NCBI GenBank assembly: GCA_934047225.1
Contig: OW203984.1
Coordinates: 10,425,201 to 10,489,200, forward strand
DNA: 64,000 nucleotides
From: Ypsolopha sequella
Lineage: Eukaryota; Arthropoda; Insecta; Lepidoptera; Ypsolophidae
Direction of reading: 5' to 3'
Both the position numbers and the translations under genes were made by a program. Under the pieces are notes generated by a model. The model was not told the origin of the DNA. It ran no database searches and saw only the letters and a list, made by a program, of their open reading frames with translations. Positions 10,266-21,373 of the stretch are shown in pieces. The first letter of the stretch is position 1, and every line of letters starts with the position of its first letter.

Positions 10266-11029
10266 TAAATTAATCGTTATTGTGATCAGCTACTAGACAG
10301 CCTTGGTCTATCAAATTCAAATTTGTTTACGGTCCAAATGTAAATAATAGTAGGTCTCGTTATGGGATGCTTGATATTGATGCTTGTCCATTGGAAGATC
10401 AATAGTTTTATATTATGAAAATGAATCATAATTATCAATATTAACGCCTAGAATTTAATTACTAGCAAATTTATTTTTAGGTACTTGTCTACAATAGTTT
10501 CGATGTAGATAGAGCCAGTTACAGCAAATTCCATTTGCCTTAGTGTAAAAAAAAATCCGGGAAAATTTTATGGACCCACTTTTTGGTCCTAAAACGACTT
10601 GTAACGAGAGGTATAGTGGGTGAACTGAACTTTTTCCAATAGTACTATTTACCATTATCTTAGGTTAGTTGGAAATTCCATTTACTTCAGCTACGTGGCA
10701 TGCCTTTCTAGTTTTGTCGTTTGAAGAAAAAAAAAAGCGGTGAAGTGCGAGTCAGACTCGCGTACAAAATTATGCTCTCTCTCCCTCTACAAACTACACT
10801 AACGGGGGTTGTTCAAAACAATTTTAACAATTTTAATGCAATAAAATTATAAAATGTGGAATGTCATTTGAAAGGTAATTTTATTGACTTTCGAATGCTA
10901 GTAAAGAAAATAATTTTGTTTTTTTATTCCTACTTAAATTTTGGGAATTAGTGCAACAGGTCGAAATTGTGAACATCTAAACGAATAGAATAAAATGTCA
11001 AGATATAAAAATTTTATTTCCAATTTTAT
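10266..11029. other. AT-rich intergenic stretch with a repeat fragment
   Basis: GAAGTGCGAGTCAGACTCGCG near 10,742-10,762 resembles a phrase seen in dispersed lepidopteran repeats. No gene was supported. Confidence 0.35.
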
Positions 11030-11545
11030 ATTCTTCCCCCTCAATATTTTGTATTCCCCCCCCCCCCGGCTCTAATGACTGCTCGCAATCGGTTTTTCAT
11101 CGACCGGATGAGTTTCCTGATGGAATCTTGGGATTTCCTGCCACTCTTCGACTAAAGCAGCTTTTAGGTCCTCCATCGATGCTGGAGCTGCGGGTCTACC
11201 GCGTAATTCTGATTTGTATCAACTTCAAGCAAATGCATGCGAAATTCAACGCGTGCAAAAGAGATGTCATGTTAGGCGGGCGTCGTCGCACGCACGACAA
11301 ATTTCAATCTCAAGTTGATGTTGATAAAAATCAGAATTACGCGGTAGACCCGCTAGCCATCTTCCTCGTACCCGCCTTTTCAACTCATCCCATAATTATT
11401 CAATTGGATTCAAGTCAGGGCTGAGGGCTGGCTAGTCTAGTGTGGGAATCCCGACTTCTTCCAGGTACTGTCTTGTCTCTGCAGCAGTGTGGCAGCGGGC
11501 ATTGATGGCAAATAAAACCGGCAACCGCTTTTATAATAAAATCCC
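11030..11545 (-). pseudogene. Tc1-like transposase relic, split by a MITE
   Basis: The minus strand encodes the C-terminal part of a Tc1-family DDE transposase. A segment with NARCHTAAETRQYLEE leads into PALSPDLNPIE, the classic Tc1 signature (family form DWPARSPDLNPIEHLWDEL). There is a stop where the Trp of IEHLW would precede, and the preceding DW is also damaged. After the MITE at 11,191-11,352 the frame resumes as EDLKAALVEEWQEIP and then, in a shifted frame, LIRSMKNRLRAVI and a run of glycine codons. Stops, frameshifts and the insertion make it clearly dead. Confidence 0.8.
11191..11352. mobile_element. MITE (CGGGTCTACCGCG family), copy 1
   Basis: The ends are inverted copies: CGGGTCTACCGCGTAATTCT at 11,191 and its complement ending at 11,352. 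The element interrupts the Tc1 transposase relic. A second copy lies at 42,826-42,986 in the opposite internal orientation. Shared internal landmarks are AAGCAAATGCATGCGAAATT and GCGTGCAAAAGAGATG. It is 162 bp with no coding capacity. Confidence 0.8.
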
Positions 11546-11994
11546 TGCCTATTTTGAATATTAAAAATTTTAACTTTTTATTAGGTTCTTACACTGTGGG
11601 CGCATTAATGCTATTTTCTGCCTCAACGCTGAACCCTTTTTTTACCCGAGCCCGAGCGCCGATCCTTAAGGTGGGGTGGTCAAAGGCAGTTTTTATAAAA
11701 AACTTATGGAAAACAATAATGAAGACAAAAGTAGTAAGTTTCGTTGTGTTACTTTTTCTACACGTTCAAATAACTTTATACTAGCATATAATCAGTTATT
11801 TTTTAAACAAAATGTTTTAACAGTCTAATTTTACAATTTAAAACTTCCATACATTGGATTACGAAAGTTTTAAGCAGCAAAATTAGATTGCAAAACAGAT
11901 TGTTTGATTGTAAAACAGATTGTTTGTAAAAAGACTGATTATCCGGGTGTAAAGTTGATGGTACGTGTGGGAAAAGGTAACATAATGAAATAAT

Positions 11995-12293
11995 AATATT
12001 AATGTTTTGCATTACAACAAAACATGTATTATGTGATGAATAAAACACACAGCGTTTTAGGTGAAGAAGCAGTTTGTGTAAAGCCTTGTGCTAACCAAAA
12101 ATATGTGAAAACATACCTGTAACTTAGCGATTTACCGTCTTAATCTGCACCAGCAAGAGCTTTCTACTCTGTGACAGCGCGTTGACATCTGTCAGTCTTC
12201 ATAGTGTCTTCACCAGCAAGAACCTTGTTGCAACGCTGTGTGTTTTATTCATCACATAATACATGTTTTGTTGTAATGCAAAACATTAATATT
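11995..12293. mobile_element. 299-bp element made from DIRS terminal sequence
   Basis: Long inverted ends (about 60 bp; outer part AATATTAATGTTTTGCATTA) enclose roughly 180 bp that is nearly identical, in inverse orientation, to the right terminal region of the DIRS-type element (about 16,507-16,665: CAGCGCGTTGACATCTGTCA, CTGTAACTTAGCGATTTACC). A second full copy lies at about 24,108-24,397. It directly abuts the left inverted repeat of the DIRS element. There is no reading frame of its own. Confidence 0.65.
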
Positions 12294-12856
12294 ATGTTCT
12301 TTCTAAAACACACAGCGTTTTAGGTGAAGACGTGTTTGATATCTGCTGGTGACTAATGCAAACGCTATGTGAATTATCTATAAAAATACAAATATAACAA
12401 AAATAATTGTATTAAGTAATATAAGTAAATGAGATAACTGTTCTATAAGTACTCAAATATATGCTCTCTTATTATTATACTGAGAGATAAGCAACTTGTA
12501 TCTTTGTTCAAAGATCAAAATTATTTCAAACAGTTTCATTTTTTGAATGAAATAAATAAAATAGCCTCTCTGGCTCAAAGTTGCACAATGAAATAGAACT
12601 CAAATTGTAAGTAACTAAATCTTTCCTAAACAAACACCGTTGTTTAGACATCAGAAAAATTTGAACAAAGTAGATCTGTACTGTGTATGTAATAACTGTT
12701 GTTGTTGATATATGAATAGGTTGGTAATGCAATTTTCTGAAAGCTTTGAGCAATTCCCGTTTCTTCTGGACAAAATATCTTCAACAGGTCTATCTTTCAA
12801 CCATCCAAATACTTTCTGCTGACAGCTTCTATAAAAATAAAAATACGTAAAATAAA

Positions 12857-12957
12857 TTCCCAGGCGGTCACCCATCCAAGTACTGACCACGCCCGACGTT
12901 GCTTAACTTCGGTGATCGGACGAGAACCGGTGTTTTCAACGTGGTATGGATGTTGGC
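12857..12957 (-). rRNA. 5S rRNA-derived fragment (3' end missing)
   Basis: About 101 nt on the minus strand match eukaryotic 5S rRNA from its first base (GCCAACATCCATACCACG) through CGGTTCTCGTCCGATCACCG, AAGTTAAGCAACGTCGGGCG and TACTTGGATGGGTGACCGCC to CTGGGAA. The last roughly 18 nt are replaced by AT-rich sequence, so the terminal stem cannot form. The internal pol III control regions (A box, intermediate element, C box) lie within the retained part. It sits inside the DIRS-type element near its 3' end. It is a pseudogene or the head of a 5S-derived SINE rather than a functional gene. Confidence 0.8.
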
Positions 12958-14089
12958 TGAACGTTACAGTAATAAGGAGACCAATCAAATCATTATTCTC
13001 TGCTTTTCTGTTCTCCTGTGAAGTAATAAGGAATCCAACAAGTCTTATCGGAAAAATTAACTGATTAGGATGCTGATATAATCGCCACCCAATCTGACTT
13101 TATCGTATTTAATCTCCTCTCCTAATGCTACAGTTTGAAGTGTGTAGCAGTGCCAAATCATGTATTTTGCAAGCTAAATCTAATTAAAAAATAATAATAA
13201 TACTAACGGCTGTCTTTTTGTATAAGTCAAAAAGAGCGTCCATTTCAGGTGTTGGTGTCAATTATTCATAACCGCCTTTGTATCCCACACAGGTAGGTGG
13301 TTTGGTAGCAACTGCAGGTTTATATTAATAATGAATTATTGTTTTATTTTAGGCACTAAGGTCTATAAGAACAAAAATATAAGTAAGTACACCTAGTCAA
13401 CCTATCTTTCAAATACCTCTTGCTAAGAATTTGGTCACTTCATCTCCTCTAGAGGCTTTGTGGTTTACACCCTCTTTCTCACATGTCAGACACTTTTTTT
13501 TTTTATTTTTTTTTTTTATAAAAGGATTATATGTGGTTAACGTTGACTGTTTGCAACTTCTCTTTTCCTCTGCAGTCCAATGTTCTACTTGATCGGACCA
13601 ACCCCCAAATCTCCCTGTTAATAGCGACAGGTTGTTGACTTGTGGAGGTTTCCCTGCAGTTCTATTATTACGGACCTTTCGCATGTTCTCTGACTGCTTG
13701 TCCACTTGTGGAGAAGTTTACCCGTTGTCTGATCGATAAGGACCTTCCGCAGGTTCTTATTGGCCAGGATGGTTCTAGAGCTCTCATTTGTAGGTCCGGT
13801 GGCCAAAAACCTTGGCCCCAGTCTGGATCTATCAGAATGTAGATTCCCTACACTAAATTCATGTGTAGTAGAAATCTTGGGATAAGGTTGGGAGACATAA
13901 ATTATCCAACCTTGGTAGTAGTCTCAGTATTGATGCAGTAAATGACAGACCATTAGATTCTAGAACTGCATACTTGGGCACAACTCAGCGAAGAGTTTGA
14001 CCTATTGTTGATCCCCAACCCCTGAAATATTGGCTACCTTACTGTGGGCAAGAGGTGCCATCTGGGAAGTGTCGACATTGTGGTCTGCC

Positions 14090-14560
14090 AATCCTTGAAC
14101 CTCCCCAAGAGGTATCATGCTGACAGAGATCCGCTCAGCTGTTCAGCCATGTTCTGTAACTTTGTGGGAAAATTTAATATGACATGTGGTCTGCCAGGCC
14201 TTGAAGCATGCTGACAGAGATCCGCTCAGCTGTTCAGTCATGTTCTGTAACTTTGTGGGAAAATTTAATATGGCATGTGGTCTGTCTGGCCTTGAAGCAT
14301 GCTGACAGAGATCCGCTCAGCTGTTCAGTCATGTTCTGTAACTTTGTGGGAAAATATGACATGTGGTCTGCCAGGCCTTGAAGCATGCTGACAGAGATCC
14401 GCTCAGCTGTTCAGTCATGTTCTGTAACTTTGTGGGAAAATTTAATAAGACAGGTGGTCTGCCTGGCCTTGAACCTCTCCGAGAGGCTGCATCATGCCTA
14501 CGTAACTCCTCTCAGCTATTCGGTCATGTTCAACAACTTGGTGGCCACATTTAACATGGG
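14090..14560. repeat. ~91-bp tandem repeat inside the DIRS element
   Basis: TGACAGAGATCCGCTCAGCT starts at 14,121, 14,212, 14,303 and 14,389 (steps of 91, 91 and 86). Each is followed by TCATGTTCTGTAACTTTGTG. A fifth, more divergent unit follows to about 14,560. The array falls where the RNase H region of the element should be and has expanded after the element died or during its decay. Confidence 0.8.
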
Positions 14561-16864
14561 CAGGGAGTGAGTTCCTTTCTCATCTCTGATATGGTACGCC
14601 ACCAGCGACCGATTGACAGTCTGTAAGGGGATTGCCACCTACAAGGCAAACATCTCTTTGATATTCTAGAGCTATCTCTTTTGTTCCCTTGTGGTACGCC
14701 ACTCCTTGTACATAACCTTGATAGTAAAGACCAAATCATATGATCCCCTCCACTCGCATCCTCTGCGTGTGTTGTCAGGAAGTCTGTGACTTTTCCCTAT
14801 GCAAAGGTGGTAAATTATACTTTGGAGCTTGTAATCTGCAGTAGTGCAATCTTCCCCTTTTGAATTAGAAAATTTAAAAAATTTAAAAGAACCGGTAAAC
14901 CTTGTTCTTAAGTAGGTTTCCCAAACTAGACATAAATATTCTAGCCTGTGATTTGATATCAGGATTGCCTTTCAGTAATTTATATGCCAGCCTAAGTTCT
15001 CAAGATGGTTATGGTCTCCGCAACCAAGCCTGATAAACCATGACAAAATTGTCCATGTACAATGTACACCTTGCAAAGGATGCCTAGAGAATAAAGGATA
15101 TCTGCAATCCATTTGTTATGTTGCAAAGGATGGTTCGAGAACATAAACTGACAGGTAGGGCAGTTAGATCTAAAATAGATCTTACTTCCCCTTCTGTTTT
15201 CTATATTAAAAATATATTTTAGTCTGTGATGCTGTTTGATCCCAAGTGATCCATTACAGCATCACAATAACAAATTTTACAGAAATATAGCTTATAGCTA
15301 GTGTAAATTAAAATGTGGGTTAAACCTATCAGATTTACTTTTATAATTGTAGGAATAATTATTATTGTAAGTTCCCTGTAACCTCTTAACACCTATCTTT
15401 TGTGTAAGAAATAGGCTTTTAAAGATGTAATAAAATAGATTTATTTATGCAGTATAGGTCTAAATTACAGTAAATACACTTCTATATACACATCTACATA
15501 TTATATGCATAACTGTGTATGCTGAGCCATACTACTTGCCCCCTCCCCCCTGTCTGGAAAGAGGAGAGAATCCTTGCTGAACTGGATAAGTATTAAGTGC
15601 TCGGTACAACCTCTTTCAAAGTTGTCTTTAAAACTATATTATTTATATCTGTTAATTGTCTACTCTGCGCGCTTTCCACAGACGATCTGCCTACTCTGTT
15701 CTGAATTTAACTAATAACAGATCTCAGGTCAAATGTTTAGACCTCGTCTCAAACAATGAGCTGGTGTTAAGTTGGTCTGGTCTTGATTGTTAGAGGTTCA
15801 GTCTGAAAAGCCTTGTAAGTTTGACTTTAATAGATCTATGCATTGCCTAGATAGCCAAAATCTGCTTTGTTGAAACCATATAGTTCTTGCCCTCATTTAG
15901 ATGATAAAGCTTTTAGCTTTTAGCTCCGTGGCTTTTAGCTCCGTGAAAAAGCCAGGAGATGCTAAATATGCTTTAGGGCCCTTTTTCTACCTAACATTCA
16001 TCCAAGCTGGACTGTTAAAACAAGGTAACTTGATCAAGACTGAAAGCTGCTCTCTGTAAGCCTGTGGGAAGTCTTTCCTCTCATAATCAACCTTCAGTTG
16101 GTCTATATAAAAAACTTTGAAGCGCCAAGTCTTACCAGCCCTGCTGATTTGTAAGGTACGCCAAAAAGTAACTTACCGAATTATAAGTGCAACTACTCTT
16201 GGACCTGCTACTGGTCCGTTCTGTCATCTACGTTACGTCGCTTGACTCTCTTAGATGCAATAGACTCCTTAGATGAAGAATTTAGCCTTGTCGCGGGAAT
16301 CATTGTAATGTGTCGAGCCGGCAAAGGACTTGCCTGACCTATCCTCATCTGCGTCTTTTACGTTATGATCACTCATTATTTATGTGTGACACGTGCTAGC
16401 ACTATTATTTCGGACTTTTTAACTGTTTAAAAACACTTTTAAACACTTTAAATATTTATAAAAATACGACGGAAAAAATTTTGCTTCTTTAGCGGCAAAA
16501 TTACACAAACGCTATGAAGACTGACAGATGTCAACGCGCTGTCACAGAGTAGAAAGCTCTTGCTGGTGCAGATTAAGACGGTAAATCGCTAAGTTACAGG
16601 TATGTTTTCACATATTTTTGGTTAGCACAAGGCTTTACACAAACTGCTTCTTCACCTAAAACGCTGTGTGTTTTAGAAAGAACATAATAGGTACTTCCGT
16701 CGTCGTTATTGGTTCCTACAAGTTTGTATGAAGATTGCCTTGGGCCCATGGCTTGGGCCATTCACGTTAAGAAGCTGACCCCGGCTGCATTTGCAATATA
16801 CCTAGTGGTTCTGAAGAGGGGTAGCTGTTATTTGAGTCCGTAAGAAATCAAATTGCAACCGGAT

Positions 16865-17101
16865 ATTACGTATCTTAATGCAACTTGCAAACAGTAAGCA
16901 ATCTACAAAAACCGCGCTATCATTGTGTCAAAAGTCACTTTCTTAATAAGAAAATAAATAAATTGCGCAATTTTTGTCGATTGCTTACTGTTTGTATCTT
17001 GTGTTTGTTTGTTTCTTAATAAGAAAGTGACTTTTGACACAATAATGGCGCAAGTTTTGTCGATTGCTTACCGATTGCTTACTGTTTTCAAGATACGTAA
17101 T
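16865..17101. mobile_element. Foldback MITE (ATTACGTATCTT ends)
   Basis: ATTACGTATCTT at 16,865-16,876 is the exact complement of AAGATACGTAAT at 17,090-17,101. Inward, CAGTAAGCAATC, GTGTCAAAAGTCACTTTCTT and its complement, and the facing GATTGCTTAC blocks make most of the 237 bp self-complementary. The right arm has a small internal duplication (GATTGCTTACCGATTGCTTA). Confidence 0.75.
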
Positions 17102-17944
17102 AAGCCTGCCGGCCTACTGAAACCGTTTTTAAATCCCTAAAGCACAACAATATAAGTAGCAGGGTGAAGTTATTGTTCGACTGAATCAAAGTATTTAAGG
17201 CTAGACAGTAATTTTGTACGGCAATTTTTTGTCCTGGCGTTTTGCTACTATCCTAAATATGTATAAACTACCATGGGGTTAACATGTTTTCAAATTTAAG
17301 AAAAATATTGTTCTTTAAGAAAATTCTACGTGAAAATGGGATGTATTGGGCCTTAAAATAATAGGTCGTTACCTATGAAATTGTCGAAATTTTCTTACAG
17401 ATTCATGAGTTCATAATTCCTGTAATTCAATAGCTATTTCAATTATTTGTTTTTTGTTTCAAAGTTGATTTCAAGGTTTTATCCATTTCCATGATAAGAT
17501 TCGTAATAATTTTTTACAGCTGACACTTTTCAAAAGTTAAATTAATTTTGCTGTTAGCTTAATGTTATCTCATTTATACACATAAGAAATGACATAATTT
17601 GGATTTGTCATTCCTAAAAAAAATGCAAAAATGTTAGTACTGAAAATTGAGTTTCCTTCAGATTCTCTGTAGAACACAGCAATTTCATAAGTAAAGACCT
17701 AATAGAAGTTTTCTGAGTACTTATTTATAATATAAGTAATAAAGTCCTCATCTTTAAATTGAAAGCTCAAAAGTTATGACAGTGACATACTGACGGACGG
17801 ACAATGAAGACTCACCATAATAAGTACTGTGTTACAATTATTGTATTACCTATATATAATAAAATGAAATTGAAATAAAAAAAAAATTATGGTTCTACCC
17901 TAAAAACCTCTGCACAACAGCTTTCGTTTTCTGTACAAAACTCT
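17102..17944. other. AT-rich intergenic stretch
   Basis: The tail (about 17,755-17,900) carries phrases of the GGGTTCCGTA repeat family (AAAAGTTATGAC, GACGGACGGAC, TTCTACCCTAAAA). Nothing else was supported. Confidence 0.35.
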
Positions 17945-20575
17945 CAAAATTCAAAAAGTTTATTTTGCAAAGTAGGTATATATAATACACGTTTCACAAG
18001 TCAAATTTTAATCTTATAAAAATATATGTAAAAAAATAATAAATGTACATGAACTACTTAGATTAAATGTTTATTTAATTTATGTAGCAATATATATACG
18101 ATTAAAATTATAGGTAAAATATTATTATACAAGGTGAAATCCAATCAACCGCCCGAACCCATACCGGAGACCCGGCCAGGGACCAGGAACAATGTTCAAT
18201 GATCACCAACCGAGCCCCCAGCACGAATCCAGGCGGCCGACCAAATCTCATCCTATATACTACATAGTAATAGGTTACATATATAAATACATGCCTACCT
18301 CCGCCCATTCGATTAGTCTTGCTAAGAAGAACGGGCAAGAAACTTGGCAAGATCATGTCTTTTTTTTTAACATAAACTTATACTATACATCAAATTATTT
18401 ATATCTACTTTAACCAAGGGATAAGAAAATACAAGACAGCAGGAATTCAGGTAAATGAAAAAAGAAAAACATATATATCTTTGCCTACCTGTCTCATATA
18501 GTCTATTTCCTTTTACAGTCTGTAATTAATTAATGTTAACTCTTAAGAGGAATCAAAAGTTAGGAAATTATATTAATTAATTAAATTATTACCTACTATC
18601 ATCAAAATCAGTATCACTATAACACCATGCTTCACCATCATCCAAATATTCATTTATTTTATAATATGCCTTTTTCAGTAGGCCCTGCTTAATATACTGT
18701 TTAAACTTATTCTCTGACAAAGTAAGGACCTCTTTTGGAAGTTTATTGTAAAATCTTATACCATGTCCTACGAAAGGATTCTTGATTTTTGGAAAAGCCA
18801 ATTTATACTTATTTCTGGTTTCCTTACAATGTTGCTCACCAAGCCTTGGGAGAGACTCAACATTTTTTCTGACATATCTAAGGACTTAGTAAATATATTC
18901 ACAAGGAACAGTTAATATATTAATTTCTTTGAACTTTTCTCTTAATGAATCCCGGTGCTTCATATTATAAATAGCCCGAATTGCTCTCTTCTGCAAAACA
19001 AAGACTGCGTCTCTATCCGCGGCTCTACCCCATAACAGCATGCCGTATGACATAATGCTGTGAAAGTACGAGTAACTAAAATAGACTAGTCTAGCAGTAT
19101 CTACATCAGTAATTTGCCTTATGCGTCTAACAGCGTATGCGGCCGAACTAAGTCTACCACATAGGGCTTCTATGTGGGGACCCCACTGAAGACGAGAGTC
19201 TACCATAATGCCCAAAAACTTAGTTTCGTTAACTAACTCCAGCTTGGACCCCCTGCAAAAGCAAATTACAATCCACTTGAATTACATTTGGTAACGTGAA
19301 TTTTATACATTTTGTCTTTTTTGCGTTTAAAACTAAATTATTTACAGTAAACCAATCAAGCACCAGTGATAAAGTTGTATTCGCGTCGTCAAGGATATCT
19401 TTACGTCTATTAACTTTAAAAATAAGTGACGTGTCATCTGCGAATAGTACTATCTTAGTTAAGTCTTTAATTAAATAGGGAAGGTCATTTATGTAAATTA
19501 AAAACAGCAAGGGCCCCAATATTGAACCCTGCGGGACACCCATTTTAACTAATGCTCCACATGATTTTACCCCATTAATATCTACCTTTTGAATACGATC
19601 ACTAAGATACGACTTCATTAACGCCAAATATTTGTCCCTCACTCCGTAGTGATCTAATTTAAATAAGAGTGTTTCATGATTAACGCAATCGAAGGCTTTC
19701 GAGAGGTCACAAAATAGACCAAATGCATCCTGCTTTTCTTCCCGAGCATCAAAAATGTGCTTAACTAAAGCAACTCCTGCATCTGTCGTTGACCTCCCTC
19801 TAGTGAATCCATATTGTTCACAGTGAAGCAACTTATTTAAATTAAAATGAAATAACAATTGATTAAAAACTATTTTTTCAAAAACCTTACTCAAAACCGG
19901 TAAAACTGACACAGGTCTATAGTTTGATGGGTGGTCTGATTTAAAAAGGGGGATCAATTTACTAAACTTCATTAAGTCAGGAAAGATACCATCATCTACA
20001 CATTTATTAAAAATTAATGCCAAATAAGGAGCTATTAAATCAATAACAGAACTTATAACAGATAGGCCCCATAAGTCCTCGGTTTTTTTCAAGTTAAGCG
20101 ATTTAAATGCTTTAATTACAGTTAATGAATTAATATGTTTAAAAGCAAATACAGAAAGACACTGAGGTACGTTATCTATTAAAAGATCTTGCGCAAGCCC
20201 ATTTCTTTACTGAAGGAATTTCAGTAAAGAATTGTTCAAAGGCATTCGCAACCTCTTTATCTCCCGTAACGACTTCATTGTTAATACTTAACTTAAGCTC
20301 GTTATCACGTTTCTTACTTTTCCCAGTTTCAGTATTTATGATGTTCCATACTGTTTTTACTTTGTTATCGGACCTTTTAAGTTTTTTATTCAAGTAGATA
20401 CTTTTTGCTTTTAAACACACCAATTTAAAGATGCGTGAGTAATTTTTCATGAATTCAGTAAATTTAACATTATTATTGTAGGACTTTTTGTCGTATAATT
20501 CGTATAAATGATTTCTGCTTTTGTAAATACCTGGAGTCGCTCTACATCTCTCATTACTCATTTCATAAGATTCCT
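17945..20575 (-). mobile_element. 5'-truncated non-LTR retrotransposon (CR1/jockey-like LINE)
   Basis: The minus strand carries the reverse transcriptase half of a LINE ORF2. Blocks in order: a connector segment (about 20,560-20,190); the polymerase with YRPVSVLPVLSKVFEK, AFDCVNHETLLFKL, GVPQGSILGPLLFLIYINDL and the catalytic FADDTS (about 20,090-19,229); then a C-terminal part with VDSRLQWGPHIEAL (19,215-18,886); and a terminal stretch NPFVGHGIRFYNKLP ending at 18,589. The endonuclease is missing, and the frame is broken near 20,170 and between later blocks, so the copy is dead. The 3'UTR runs to about 17,945 and ends in TTTGAATTTTGAG, similar to the TTTGAA tails of moth CR1-type elements. 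The clade call is tentative. Confidence 0.85.
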
Positions 20576-20744
20576 CTCGCTAAGTGTTCTCCTTCAAGGT
20601 GCGGCGGCAGCATTTTAAGCTTCTGCCACAATTTCTTTCATAAAATCTCAAATCACCTCTTCCATATTTTCCCAAATCATCCGTATCCGCTTATATACAC
20701 AAGTCAATAAGGGCACCCAAAGCCAAAGTCACAATTATTTTAAA

Positions 20745-21180
20745 TTCAAATTCAAATAGGTAGTTTATTTTGTAAAGTAGGTATACACTATTTAATCTTA
20801 TAAAAATATTTGTAATACAAGAATAAATGGACATGAACTAAATTAAAGGTTTATTTAATTTATGTAGCAATATATATACGATTAGAATGATAGGTAAAAT
20901 CTATATTTATAGAAGTGAAATCTAATCAACCGCCCGAACCCATACCGGAGACCCGGCCGGGCCAGCGACTAGGAACAAGGTTCACTGAGATCACAAACCG
21001 AGCCCCCAGCACGAATCCAGGCAGTCGACCAAATCCCACCTAAATACTACATACTAACAGGTTATGTATATAAATACATGCCTACCTCCGCCCATTCGAT
21101 TAGTTTTGCTAAGAAGAAGGGCAAGAAACTTAGCAAGACCCATGTCTTTTAGCATATTTCCTTTTTTTTTACATACCATC
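20745..21180 (-). mobile_element. Second LINE copy reduced to its 3' tail
   Basis: This stretch closely matches 17,945-18,360, the 3'UTR of the neighbouring LINE. Shared blocks include TTTATTTAATTTATGTAGCA, CCGCCCGAACCCATACCGGA and ATAAATACATGCCTACCTCC. It lies immediately 5' of the longer copy in the same orientation, so the two were inserted head-to-tail or arose by duplication. Confidence 0.75.
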
Positions 21181-21373
21181 ACTGACTTACTAAAACTTAT
21201 ACAAATTTATTATATCTTCTTTATTTGTAAGCAATTAAACTCCGGATTTGTAACAAAATATTAAGAAATTGGTAATAATAACGGCCAAAATACAAACTTT
21301 AGCTCAGACAAACTTTGACAAGTTTGCTATAGGTACCTAATACTCGTATCTACGTATAAACATATATTTTGAA

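Larger units (their letters stand above)
12291..16688 (-). mobile_element. Decayed DIRS-type tyrosine recombinase retrotransposon
   Basis: The 4.4-kb unit is bounded by perfect 40-bp inverted repeats (12,291-12,330 and 16,649-16,688). Reading the minus strand from the right end: an ATG at about 16,375 opens MSDHNVKDADEDRSGKSF, a possible gag start, soon stopped. Near 15,055 is YMDNFVM in place of the reverse transcriptase YxDD box, followed by LGWHINY and LEYLCLVWET, the sequence typical after that box in DIRS elements. Near 14,060 is LPRWHLLPT, and near 13,830 ILIDPDWGQGFWPPDLQ, matching the usual RNase H to recombinase junction. At 13,430-13,620 come WSDQVEHWTAEEK, KQSTLTTY and DEVTKFLA, the N-terminal pattern of the DIRS recombinase. 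Many stops and frameshifts are present, and no catalytic recombinase residues were found. Inverted ends plus these domains exclude ordinary LTR elements and LINEs. Confidence 0.75.

Noticed and set aside
13409..13842. Independent small genes on either strand
   Set aside because: The minus-strand reading fits the recombinase region of the DIRS-type element; the plus-strand frame is its shadow.
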